In this document: one piece after another, positions 11,660 through 22,990 of the stretch
Position numbering within the stretch: the first letter of the stretch is position 1
Layout: every line of letters begins with the position of its first letter
From: Warburgia ugandensis
Taxonomy: Eukaryota > Streptophyta > Magnoliopsida > Canellales > Canellaceae
Direction of reading: 5' to 3'
Assembly: GCA_035236585.1 (NCBI GenBank)
Contig: CP141132.1
Span: forward strand, 63,647,880-63,711,879
Length of the DNA stretch: 64,000 bases
Translations under genes and position numbers: made by a program
Notes under the pieces: model-generated
Told to the model about the DNA's origin: nothing
Seen by the model: the letters and a program-made list of their open reading frames with translations, nothing else
The model's database searches: none

Positions 11660-12080
11660 TTCTATTCTCTTATAAATATGCTACATATTCTCTTCTAATA
11701 GTGGTTATTCATGCTGTAGAGGGAACAACTCATAAGCTTGGTATTGCTATGGCATCTAGGTCCTAAAAAGTGATGGTTAGGTTGAACCCATGATGGTTGT
11801 CCTAGATATTCTTGATAGTCGTGATAGGGTGAATCAGGGTGAGGGCCATGATGGTTCTTCCTTGTATGGCAGATTATCTTGAGACCATGGTTGTTCATGA
11901 TGCCTATCCATCTATTATAAATTGTCTTAAGATAGTAGTCATTGCTAGGGTATGTGAATGCATTGGGTGCATCCATTGACTCCTAATAATATTCATTGTA
12001 TGTTGAGCTTGATGGCTATGATGGAGTGAGATATTGTGATTCAGATTTGTTGTAGTCTTTATGATACTAAGGTTGTGGAC
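11660..12080 (-). pseudogene. Tyr/Gln/Pro/His-rich upstream part of the J Gag-like region
   Basis: On the minus strand a partly open region (93 codons at 11695-11976) reads MDAPNAFTYPSNDYYLKTIYNRWIG, then a His/Pro/Tyr-rich part including PYHDYQEYLGQPSW. H at 55150-55480 has the matching VDVPSAFPKPNNHYYAK and YHDF.EYQGQ. It therefore precedes the acidic module in both elements and was probably one ORF with it; a stop and a frameshift now separate them. The low-complexity aromatic/Gln composition suggests a nucleic-acid or self-association role, but that is a guess. Confidence 0.4.
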
Positions 12081-13261
12081 CTACTTGCCTAGAAGCTATC
12101 ATCCTAAGCAATTGACTCTCCATAATATCGATCATATCCATTGATATGTCTAATCTATGAAATCTAGCCCCTTCTTAATAGCCATTTGTTCTCAACTTTG
12201 AATACAACGAAACAAAATGTTGTATACAATGAATAAGTACTTTTTTCTCTTCTTTTTTAAAACCCTGAACCAATCATAATAGCTTGCTAGTGAGCTGAAT
12301 TGATGATCTTTATAATACTTAGGGTGGTAGCTTTTAGATTTAAATCTAGACAACTCTAATCCAAACTATACTACTTACTAGTTAGGTTCTGCTCCAAAAG
12401 GGGTTAATACAATCATCATGTCAGGAGGCATTTAGATCTCAATTGACATCAATGGAAGGTGTGGGAAAATCATTTCAATTTTAAGACATGCACTATAACC
12501 ATAGTGCTCAGAAGCCACTAAGGTGACAATAGATTGCCTCTTTCTAAAAGGGTCCTATGAGCTAAAAAATCCTTGGTCTCTTTCATCTTGATTTTAAATT
12601 ACATTTAAGGGTTGGGATCACAAACATATAAGGATGTGAATTTCATTACCTAGGTGGGCCAAGGATCTGGTCATTCAGCCCGTATGTTGTAAGGGTTCTT
12701 GTGGGCCCTTACTATAAACATGTTCCATTCCACCATTAAGCAATTAAATATGCAATGTAAAATAAAAGCAAACTAGTGCCAACCTATATGCTCTTTAACA
12801 AAGGGTTAGGCACCTTTATAGATGGGGCACTACAACCATGCAGCCTATGCTTTGGTTATAGCCAAACATAGGCTAGCCTTTGTTAAATAGGTGTACACTA
12901 ATGCAACAATCCTAAATGTTATGCAACATATATCAATTCATGACCCTAATCTATATGAATTATACTACCATCACAAATGAAAAATTATACTAAATACACT
13001 TTATCCTAAAAATTAAAATTTGGGTGAGGATTGCTTATAGTGACGGGTCCAATGGTGATCAAGTGTCACCCACCATACCCCACACTTGCCCTGTATTATT
13101 ACAACCCATTTAAAGATTAAATCAAATAAAATGAAATTAGTCAATATGAGGAAAATAGCAAATAAATGTAAAAATAATGCAAAACCCTAAACTAATGCAC
13201 CCTAAACCTAGACTAAAGGTAAATAATCTAAGGTATTGTCCATTACAAAAACCATTGTGAT
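12081..13261 (-). other. Conserved 5' leader of J
   Basis: Non-coding leader that aligns along most of its length with C (35400-36519), H (55641-56740) and partly B (22987-24176). The best block is 12498-12570, containing ataaccatagtgctcagaag and attgcctctttctaaaaggg. A second block at 12670-12720 and a third at 13045-13100 (gatcaagtg...ccacacttgccctgtatta) also recur. Sharing between elements with quite different coding regions suggests cis-acting RNA function such as packaging or translation control. Confidence 0.6.
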
Positions 13262-13283
13262 TCCCTAGCAACAACATAAAAAT
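13262..13283 (-). other. Primer-binding site of J
   Basis: The minus strand reads TTATGTTGTTGCTAGGGAAT, a decayed version of the site in A (GGCATCATTGCCGAGGA). It is followed on the sense strand by CACAATGG, which is shared with C and B. Confidence 0.6.
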
Positions 13284-14327
13284 CTTGTTCTGATTTTAAT
13301 TCTCAACTAGTAAGCACTTGAATTAGTTATAGTAATTCATCTGTGGAGGTCGATCTCATGAGGATTCAAACATATGATATTAGTGGGTCCTCACTTAAAC
13401 TACTTAGCCTAGTCGAAGGATGTCGTTTTAACCTACACTGAGGAAGGAATTAACATGAAAACATGACATATATTAAAAATATGAAATGATAAAGCAAGCT
13501 AAAAGTAAATAAGCTAAAACTTATAAACTTTTGTAAATCGTGCTTTCTAGAAATAGAACTTTCCTGAAATTACAATTAGACACTTCCTAAAAATTGAAAT
13601 TAGAAACTAATTAAACTAATCCCAAAAATGAAAACTAACTTTTAATAACTAATGCAACCTAACATGATTAATTCAATCAACTAAAACATGCAAAATAAAG
13701 ATAACATTGTGCCCCTAGAAGTATGAGATTTATCCATGAAAATTATGGTGGAAAGAAAGCATATATGAAACACGGAAAGTGTGCATGAACTAAGGTGCAA
13801 ACTAAACTAGCATGGTATACATGAAACTAACCTAACAAAAGCATGGAAATGTAAGCAATGGAAGCAATTATCTAAGGGGCAACACTTTAAGACCATGCAT
13901 ATGCCTATGGGGGTGTGGGGCATGGTTCTTGAATGTGAAGTGTGTGTTTCCTAGGTGCAAAACTATCCTAAAGGTGTACATATTCTAAGGTAAATGATGC
14001 ATGGAATTTAGCATGAACAACTCTATTAAATAATCATGAAAAACAAATTTTAAATTACAATAAACATTCATGAAAAGTAAACTTCAAACATGATTCAAAC
14101 TTTAATCTCATTGAATATTAATTGGATGTAAATGTGCCACACACCATTCAATGCTTCAATTATGACTAGACATAAAGATAATCTATCTTTGGAAACTCAA
14201 TTCCTAAACATGCATGTAATATCCAAGAGTGATCTAAAGGAAAGGAAAAAAAATTGGGAAAGAAAGCAAGAGATGGGCAAAGCAATTTCAAAATTCAAGA
14301 AGCAAGGAACTTGATCTATGAACCACA

Positions 14328-14353
14328 CTCTCTTGGATGTCACTACAAGAGAG
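14328..14353. other. Conserved LTR palindrome
   Basis: CTCTCTTG and CAAGAGAG form perfect 8-base arms around gatgtcacta. Related sequence (ctcttggctgtcactac.agagga) occurs at 19818-19850, 21885-21915, 26949-26974, 37675-37695, 51050-51080, 58050-58081 and 61172-61203. In each LTR it lies a few hundred bases downstream of the inferred promoter, so it probably forms a stem near the 5' end of the transcript. Confidence 0.65.
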
Positions 14354-14712
14354 TTGTAGCATTTAGATTCAAGGATCTAAGAGACTAACTAAAGGCAAAC
14401 ACTCAAAGGAAGCAAAGGAATAAAACAAGGATGTAAAGCAAAGGAAGTTAGGCATGAAATCAAGGAATAAACAAGCAACAAAACAAGGTTGCAAAGCAAG
14501 GATCAAGGCAAAGAACTAACCTTATCTTAAGGACATCAAAGAAAGATCAATTGCCAAAGTGAATAGGCATGGAACAGTTGGAGGAGACGGGTTGTCATGG
14601 AGAAAATTGTTGAAGTGCTTAGGCAAGGAGAAGGGCCGAGATGCTTCCTTCTTAAGAGGGGGTGTTTTGCGGTGCTCAAAAACGGTTCTCCACTTGAAAG
14701 ACCTTTTGATCT

Positions 14713-14720
14713 CTTATATA
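14713..14720 (-). promoter_or_regulatory. TATA box of the J LTR
   Basis: The minus strand reads CCTATATAAGAG, a near-ideal plant TATA box, 937 bases into the LTR from its sense start. Transcription would start about 30 bases to the left and run through R, U5 and the leader. The LTR L3 has a TATA box (60851-60858) at a comparable depth of 1087 bases. Confidence 0.55.
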
Positions 14721-15657
14721 GGATGCTGCTTTCTAAAGGAAACCCTAGGGGAGAGGTGACGTGCAAAAAAGTAACTGACTAGGTAGTTTCCTATGAATTG
14801 GGGATTGGTTGGAATAGAAGTTTAGGAAGTTGTGAGGGTCTTAGAAAGATAGGGCTCTTGGATGGGAAGTGCAATTCGTAGTGCCCCTTAGTGGTGAGGT
14901 GCAAAGTGAGAAAAAAAGTGGGAAAAGCATGGAAAAACAATAAGATTGGAGAGGAATTTTCCTATTAATCCCCATGCTATGTCATCTTAATGGATTTTCC
15001 CTAAATTATTTTTTAAAATGTCCCCATAAATCTCAAGGATTATTCTTTGGATTCTCCTCTAATCATGGCCTTCCATGTAGCTTGGCTCATGTGGCTTGAT
15101 GGCTAACTTTGATGGCTTTCTTGGCTTAACTTGATGACTCAATTCCTTAGCTTTGAAGGCTGGCTAGGCTCCTTAGTTTGTCACCTTGTTAATGGCTTGA
15201 ATATGGCTAGGCGGCTTGAGTGAATCCTATGCAAAGGTGGTGGACTTTGCATGACTTGTGCATGCGCCCACTTTGGCCACCTTTGACTCCTTCAGTCCCA
15301 TCTTTGGCATGCTTTAAGGTGATCTTGATCCTTTATCTCAAGTTATATTGATGACTTTTAGGCTCTGACTTTATCCTTCGATCTTGTTAAATTTCATCTC
15401 GATTGATCTCTCCCATCGGATCATCATCTCGACTCTTACAAAAAGTCAAAAATTCTAATTAAATTCTAGAAATTTTTTATTATTTACATACTTATCCCAA
15501 ATTAGCCTCTAAACCTTCACATTATAAAATATTTGATCTTTTAGGTCAGAAATGCATGTGTTATAAAATTTGACCAAAAATCTTATTTTACCCCTATAAG
15601 TTATAAAACATGGGTAACTAATTGGGTGATTTTTTTTGTAAAATTACAAAATTATCA

Positions 15658-18117
15658 ACAATTAACTAGAAATATAAATTTTTTTAAAATTACCAATAAT
15701 TAGAAAAGAAAACTATCTAAAACTACAATTACCTAAGAATTAAACAGAGGATGTAAACTATAACTAATTAGAAATTCAAGTAAGGAACAAATTAACAAAG
15801 ATAAGAGAAGAATAACTATTTAATTAATGGCCAAATTACAAATAATTGTTACATGAACAAAGGATAAAAATGATGTAAATTAAAATAAAGTCCTCCAAAT
15901 CCACACTTGAATTTTGCTAAAGAGCCCACATGTTTTATTACTCACTTGGTGCTTGTACACTTCCCTTCAACCCAAATACGTTAAAGTTTCCATGATGCAA
16001 TCCCATTCAATGATCCTTAGGAATGAAATATTAGGCAATGAATAAAAGAGGAGTCCTACAACTTTTTCCATAACCAATCACTACCCAAGAAAGAAAGAAG
16101 ATTGATGAAAAGGTAATAGAAAAGGTTACTGCATTTTTTTTAAGTTGGAAACTCTTGAAAGAATTAGGGCAACTTTAGAGAGTTTAGATAAAGAGGGGAA
16201 TAGAGGTCATTCATCATTAGGGAAGTTGAACCATAGAGAGCCTTCCTTCTTAAACATGAAATAGAATAAAAGAAAACAAATTGGTGATAATAGCCCTTGT
16301 TTTAGGACTCACCCATTCCTAACCTTAGAAGATAAACAAGAAATAGGTACATGGTATATCCTTATCTTCCAACATGAAGCCCTTAGCTAGGAATGTAGGT
16401 GGCTTATGGATGGATTTACATGTTTTCCTCAGCTTTAACTAAGAAATTAGAAAGTTTCCTTATTTCTAAGAACCCATTCTAAGAAATTAGAAAATGGAAA
16501 GATAAGGAAACATGGAAAGAGTGTGTGAATGAAGGAAAGTGATAATAGAATAGGAAATAATGTGAGATGCATGCAAATCTAGCATGGAAGTGTCCATGCG
16601 TCCAACTTAGAAAATAAAAAGTTTATGGGTATTTCTAAGTGAAAAGTGATATGCTTACGCTATATACAACTAAGCTGCCTAATTATACAATGATATGGAT
16701 GAATTTTTTAAACTAAGAATGCTGTCTAAATCTTATGAATTACTATGCATGAAGTTTCAAAATTTTTCTTAGATAATAAGTAATGAAAAATAGGAAGTCA
16801 AAGATGGGTTTCTAAATTAAGAAAGTGCTACTTCTAAGTTAGGAATGTGCTTGATCTAAAAATCTACCATACAAATGCTTTCTAAAATGGACCTAAACTA
16901 TTCCTAAAACATTCTAAGATGAATGAAAAGCAAATAAGAAAGTTTCTAAAGCTAAAAAGTAAGGGATTTAAGTTCTAACATGAAATCCATAATTGGAACC
17001 TACCTACTTCTAAAATAGGAAATGCTTAAAAACATGGAAGCTGAGCAAGCTAAATGGGAAACTATGCTACAACCTAGAATGACTAAGTAAACCTAATGTA
17101 AGGAAACAAAATTATCATGAAAATCTATAAAGGTTTATGCAAGTAATCATGAAAAAGACACATCCACTAAAAAATTGGTGGAATGTGTTGAAAAAATAGG
17201 ATCTTAATAAAGTAATTCCTAGTCTAAAGGAAGGAAAACATGGTAATGCATCTATGTTAAACTAGAACAAAATTAAACTACTATGCTTTACATGAACTAT
17301 AAGCACGAAAAAATAAGCAATTATAATTCAAAACTTAAGGGAAAATATGTTAAAAACCATGAGTGTAACTACATGAATGATGCATGCAATTTAAGGTTTG
17401 ATATTAAGATGGAATGCAAAGATTAAACAACAACAATGAATTAGCTAACATGTATGATGCAAGAGAAGGGTGGTGGAAGAGAAAGAAAGAAAGAAGTTGA
17501 ACTTTGGTTGAGACCCTACCTTTATCTCCAAGAAATTGGATCATGGAAGCTTGAAGGGAGCTTAGGTAAGGGTGGTCTTCCTCCCTTTGTTTCTCATATT
17601 ATTCAATTATGCAGTTAAGTTGAAAGATGAACCTATTCATAACAACTCTATTTAGAATGTCCTAAGGAGGGTGGGTCATGGAGTGCACATGGGGGGGGGG
17701 GGGGGGGGGGGTTTGTGTTTTTATGACATCTTCACATTAATTGATTAATCCTTTTGGTTGAATAGGAGAGAGAAAATAAGTGAAAGGTCTTCATGGGGTC
17801 CCATTCTTCTTTTTCTTTTAAGAAGTTTCATTTTATATGATTCCAATGTATATGAATTGAGCTTTTCCCATTAGCTTTCAAAGGTGTTGACATGTGTTCA
17901 ATTGTGCTTGAATTTGAAAATTGCCACCTTTTCACGCTCATTAGATTTGGAGTTGTACATAGGTTTTGTGGCCATATTACTTCAACAGTGACACTAAACG
18001 ATCCTTTTGAACATTCATGATTTCATGTGTAACATGTCATGTAGCTTGGAATGTGAAATTGTTCTTTCTGGATTACAATTGGAAATTTTGTGCATTTTTT
18101 CATTTATACCCTAAACT
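15658..18117 (-). repeat. Degenerate LTR-like DNA (E1)
   Basis: Non-coding, AT-rich DNA between the J LTR and the first B LTR. Its length (2.46 kb), the 'aggaaac...ctaaaac' style of 16600-17400 and a GC-richer right end resemble a minus-strand LTR of the same class. The part 17545-18117 is clearly homologous to 44030-45030 (gatcttcctccctttgtttctcc; gtgacac.aatgat..ttttgaac). No terminal TG/CA, primer-binding site or duplication was identified. A run of 21 G lies at 17691-17711. Confidence 0.4.
17691..17711 (+). repeat. Poly(G) run, 21 bases
   Basis: An uninterrupted run of 21 G. Homopolymer length is prone to sequencing and assembly error. It lies within the LTR-like repeat E1. Confidence 0.85.
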
Positions 18118-20774
18118 TGTGATAAGTGTTCAACTTTGTATAAGAAGTACCCAATTAGTAGCCCATGTGTTATAAATATAGTGTTATTTCTAGTAGTTTT
18201 CTAAAAATTTATATCACATGCATTTTTGACCTAATGATTCAAAAGTTTGATATTTTATAGGTTCATAAGCTAATCTAGAGAAAGTATGTGAATTATCATA
18301 ATTAATGAGTGTCCAAATTTGTATAAAAATCACTGAGTTAGTTGCCTATGTGTTATATCTTATAGTTTTAAATTAGGATTTTTGGCTAAAATTGTCACAT
18401 ATGCATTTCTGGCCTAATTGTAGGCTTAGAGGTTAATTTAGAGTTAGTATGTGATTAATCATAGTTTTTTAGGATTTATTAGAGTTTTTCATCTTTTCGT
18501 AGGAATAAAGATGGTGATCCAATGGCTGAGATTAAGATTAAAGACTAGGATCAACAGAAAGAGTTGTGGCCCATTTTCAAAAGTCCAAGGTGTAATCAAG
18601 GGTTGAGACTATCTCTAGGACAAGTAGTGGATGCAATTAGGGATCCAAAGTCATTTTAAATGGGCCCATGCCAAACATGTAATTCCCACCATCTTTGCTT
18701 GGAGCCATGCTAGCCATCTTAGCCATATAAGTTAAAGGGGATAAGCTATGGAAGCCAAGTGAGCCAAGGGTATGAGCAATGAAGCTAAGCCAATTGATCC
18801 ACTCAAATCAATCCAAATGGCAACATATTATTGGAGGAAGAATTTCAAGCAATTTTAAGGGTTAATTGGAAGGAACCCCACCTCTCTTTCTCTCTCTCTC
18901 TCTCTCTCCCCTCTCCAACACCCCCCCCCCCCCCCCACCTTGTTTCTTTCTTTCCTTATTTTTTCCATTTATTTCCACTTTTCATTGGAGTTACACATGA
19001 AAATTCAAGGAGGATGGATGGGAGCTCCATGCCACGTTCCTACTTTGTAGGAGCTCCCATTCCATTCCTTTTCCTATCTTTTCTCTCTATCCCACCTTCT
19101 TACTCCAACCAATCACCATCCCACCTTCTATCTTTATTCCTTATCTCTTCTTCTCCCATCTTTCTTTCTAATTTCCTAACCCTTGAATGATTTTTGTAAG
19201 GGAGGAGAGTCCCCCCTAAAAAGGTGGCGCCTCCCATTTTGCTGCCACCTTATTCCCTCCTTAGTTGCCCTAAGTTTCTAGGTTGGTTGATTAATCCTTT
19301 TGTGCCACCCAATAGCAACTTTAGATCTCAACCCTTCAATGATCGTATAAGCTCAATCAACATTCCACGTTGAATACCATGGAGGTGTTCCACGACTTTA
19401 AATTTTTTTAGGGTCTCCATTTTATGCCCAAATCTCATCACCTTCTAATATCATACACTCCAGTCCCATTAGGTTTATTTTAGAAGGTCTATCACATATA
19501 AAGTATCAAAAGGTATTCAATGTAAATCATCTTTTGGAGAAGGGGAGAATGTCCCCTTCTCACCTTCCCTCCTTCCTTAAGGACTTCAATTCAATATCCT
19601 CAAAACAGCCCCTCCTTTTCAGCCCTCCACTCCTCTTCCTTGATAGATCTTGCTTTCTTTCCTTAGGTTTTCTTCTAAATCTAGATTGGTTCCTAGATCT
19701 ACTCTTAGTTACTTTCTTTATTGAATGTTTTCCTTGATTCCTTGTTACTTACTTGTTTGTTTTCTTATTATTTGCCTCTTCCTCTCGTCCATTAGATACT
19801 TGAATATAAGAACTATAACTCTCTTGTAGTGATAGCCAAGAAAGTATAGCCCTCAAATCAAGTTCCTTACCGTTCAATCTCCTTAAGTTCTTTCCTCTTC
19901 TTTTTCCTAGATCTTTATTAGGTTACATGCATGATACCATTGATTGCTATTTGGACTATTGAAGATCTTATTTTTTGTTATATTTGGGAACATTGGATGG
20001 TGCACATACCCCATGAATGATGTGCACCACATTTGTACTTTATTTCAATCAATAAAGTGATGCTGATTCAAGGTTTGAAGCTTAATTTTTATGGATGATT
20101 AGTTGGGGTAATTCTTTTTTATCATGCTTCTTGAATCCATACATCTCATGTAGTTGCATACATCTTTCATCCAAGTTTTAATACACACAGTTTTAGGTTA
20201 GTTTTGCACTTAGAAAAGTCATGCATTCCATTCAAAATCATGTGCCCAAACCCATGGTTAATGCACATGGTTTACATTGGTGGCTCCCTTAGATCACATG
20301 TTCATTCTTAGTTTAGATCTTCATGCATTAGCTGGTTAGTTTCATGCATCCCATGATAGATTAGTTTGAATCTTAGTTCATGCCTTTTGTCAGGTTCATC
20401 CATGCATCTTAATTACTTTGTTTCGTGCATTCTTTCTAACTCAATTCCATGCATACCACTTGTATTGTTGTGTCCATACGCATTAAATGTTTTGTATTCT
20501 TAGTTTAGATCATTGTTTAGGTTTAGTTTGCATGTTAGGTTTATTTTAGAAAGTTTCCATGTTTAGGATTAGAAAGCTCTAAATTTGGAAAGTTTCCAAT
20601 TCCTTGCATTTTTAAGTTTTCATGTTAGTTTAATGCCTTATAGGTTAAATCCAATTCATTTGGCTACTTTAAATAATTCATGTAAGGATCCATTTAACAT
20701 ACAAACCATTTGATTCCTTATGGCATCAACCTCACTTGTGTGCTTATAATATAATTGATTCATGTGCTTGCAAG
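18118..20774 (+). repeat. Athila-type LTR, first of two abutting copies upstream of element B
   Basis: It begins TGTGATAAGTGTTC, the sense-strand LTR start of this family, and runs through U3 with agcca-rich repeats (18700-18800), a GC-richer middle, the motif ctctcttgtagtgatagcc (19818-19850) and a polyadenylation signal AATAAA at 20051-20056. It ends at about 20774 within ...gattcatgtgcttgcaag, roughly 40-50 bases short of a normal LTR end. The first 190 bases are present twice in tandem (18118-18309 and 18310-18500). Simple-sequence tracts (TC)10 at 18889-18908 and C16 at 18921-18936 lie in it. The plus-strand open frame at 18831-19190 is low-complexity and not a gene. Confidence 0.6.
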
Positions 20775-22960
20775 TTTTTCTACTTTTTTGTAGGAATTGA
20801 GAATATAATCTAAAGTCCTATATTGCACTTCACAGAGTTTTTCACGGGATGCAAAAAGTCAAGCATGATTATTGGACCCATACATGGATTTTCCCCACTT
20901 TGCATGAGAATTGGAGCCATACATGTAGTTTTCTAGTCCAACTAGAAAACATAAGGCAGCCAAGCTCCTAAAGCCTTGAAGTCACTTAAGCCACAAAGGA
21001 ATGAGCCAATCACGTAAGCCATCAAACAACGGATAAATGTCATATGGAGCCATGTCATTGGAGCACCAATTGAAGCAATTATCCTATGTTAAAAGTGTGA
21101 TTTTTAAGGGATTTTGAGAGAGAATTAGTAAGATGATCATGCATGGAGGGACCATCAATATAGAAAACCCTACTTTCCTAATCCATTTCCTAACCCTTTC
21201 CTCCACACAAACTTAGGGTTACACATTTTTGAATTAAGGAGAGAGCCACCTTCATAGAAGGTGATGCCTCCCTCTTGTTTGGCTGCTTAATTCAAGTGGT
21301 TTCCTAATTAGGAAACTCCTAAATATCTTCATCCAACACATTTCAAAACCCTAAATCTCTTTCCATTTTTTCCTTACCATTCTCCATTACCATGGATCTT
21401 TATTTTCTACCATTCAATCACCATCCAATTAAGGGGGGTGGAATTCCACCCACATCCTTAAGAAAAAGATGCTCGCCCCTTTCTCAAATTGGAAACCAAC
21501 CATGTCATCTCTTATGTCATCCTTGATTACATCATCTTCCACCTAAATTTCATCCTTCACTGTCCACCTAATTTTCCTCATTCAAAACCCTAGATCAGCC
21601 TTTCCAAAGTCAGAAACCTAGCCATCTAAAAATCCCCCATTATTCCCATGTTTTCGCCTTAAAACATTGCACTATTTGATTGGTTTATCTTTGGATCTGG
21701 ACTTTGATTTTCTTTGGTGCTTTTATTTCTTTGTATTTCTAGTTATTTGTCTTGTTAAATGCTCTTCAATTCAGGTTAGTAGTTTGCTTTCATTGCCTTA
21801 GTTCTTCACTCATCTTTCCCTCTTTTCTTTGCTTTACTTTCATTAGTTTTTCTTGCTCATTTACTCATGCTGCAAGTTAGTTCTTCTCTGGAAGTGATAT
21901 CCAAGAGAAGAAATGGCTTGCATCCTTGTTTTTCCCCTTATGAATTTCATGTTTTTCTCCTCCAATTCTATTTGGTATTAGACATTTTTTGGATAGTTCA
22001 CCCATCTAGCCATCTTTTCTTCTGAATTACTTTTTGGATTTTTTTTGCATGTCATCATACTTTAGATTGGAAGCTTTAGATTGATTTTTTGTTGCTGTTT
22101 AGATTAGGTTTTAAGGCTTAGTTTCCTATGCAATTTTCAAATTTATACACTTGTTTTATGCCCAGAATTTTGATGTAATTTGACATTGATTCAATGAAAT
22201 TCTTTGAGGATTCTTGTCATGGAATATTTCTTTCATCAATGTACTTTAGATATGGGTTGTTATCTTACATAGCTTCTTTATTATGCTTGATTTAAGTTGA
22301 AGTTTTAAATACTAGAAATCTATAAATTTTCTCCTTAATCTTTATGCTTTGTTTCCAGCCAACAAAACATCTTATTTGCTTGAATCCTTAGGAATTTCTT
22401 GTTAAATTCATTGGTTTTCATACATGATAGTTTGCACTTACAGCATCAAATGTGGCCATCTTTGGATCCATGAACCTTGTGCACCATCCATGGATCATGC
22501 ACATAGAACATTGGGTTAATTCTCCTTGATCTTATTTTAGAAGTTAATATTTAGTTGTTTACAACTTAGTTTAGTTTTAGAAAGTTTCTAGTTTGGGAAA
22601 ATTTTAAATTAGGAAAGTGCCATTTATAGTAAGTTTCCTTTAGTTTATATTTCCTCGATTCATTCATGCTAGTTTTGCCCCAATTTTTTTTAATAAATAC
22701 ATTTTAGTTAGGTATGTTTTTAACTCCATTGCTTTGTTCTACTTTTAACAAGTTTCATGTTACTTAGTTTCTACTTTCATGCATTTACTTTCTGAGTTTA
22801 AATTCATATAAGTTCAATCTGTTTCTTTGGTTGAAATACAACACTTTAAATAAAATCCATTCAATAAACAAATTTGTGGGACTCCTCGTGGGTTTCACAT
22901 CTCCCATGTGCTATTACTACATTGATTCATGTGTTTGCTGGTGGTTTTAAAGCTACAACA
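20775..22960 (+). repeat. 5' LTR of element B, lacking the first part of U3
   Basis: It joins the first LTR copy at tttttctacttttttgtagg, which corresponds to a point about 370 bases into U3 of the first copy (18490s), so the start is missing. It carries the agcc-rich U3 repeats (20950-21040), a conserved palindrome near 21885-21915, and the duplicated catgcac motif at 22466-22508. It ends ...GCTACAACA at 22960, directly before the primer-binding site. Two abutting partial LTRs suggest unequal or illegitimate recombination. Confidence 0.65.
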
Positions 22961-22965
22961 TGTTT

Positions 22966-22990
22966 TCTACACTATTGTTGAGGAATCGTA
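22966..22990 (+). other. Primer-binding site of element B
   Basis: TCTACACTATTGTTGAGGAA lies six bases after the LTR end and is followed by TCGTAATGG. It aligns with the sites in C and A, although the GGCGCC core has decayed to ACACT. Confidence 0.6.

Larger units (their letters stand above)
13287..15657 (-). repeat. 5' LTR of element J
   Basis: A 2371-bp LTR running from TGTTCTGATT (plus-strand left end) to ...ATTATCA, so its sense strand starts TGATAAT. U3 lies at the right: 15060-15220 is packed with imperfect ggctt(g/a)atggct repeats, and a good TATA box (TATATAAG, minus strand) lies at 14713-14720. A palindrome at 14328-14353 is conserved in most LTRs here. The U5 end is AT-rich with repeats of the 'gaaactttcct' kind. 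The right end abuts unrelated DNA at 15658; the next five bases are ACAAT, but no partner duplication is available because the other end of the element is fused to A. Confidence 0.75.

Noticed and set aside
14132-14782. Short plus-strand frames as a host gene
   Set aside because: They fall inside the J LTR, opposite to its sense, and lack homology or splice-like structure.
18831-19190. 119-codon plus-strand frame, Ser/Pro/Phe-rich
   Set aside because: Made of CT and poly(C) tracts in an LTR; no domain and no counterpart in sister LTRs.
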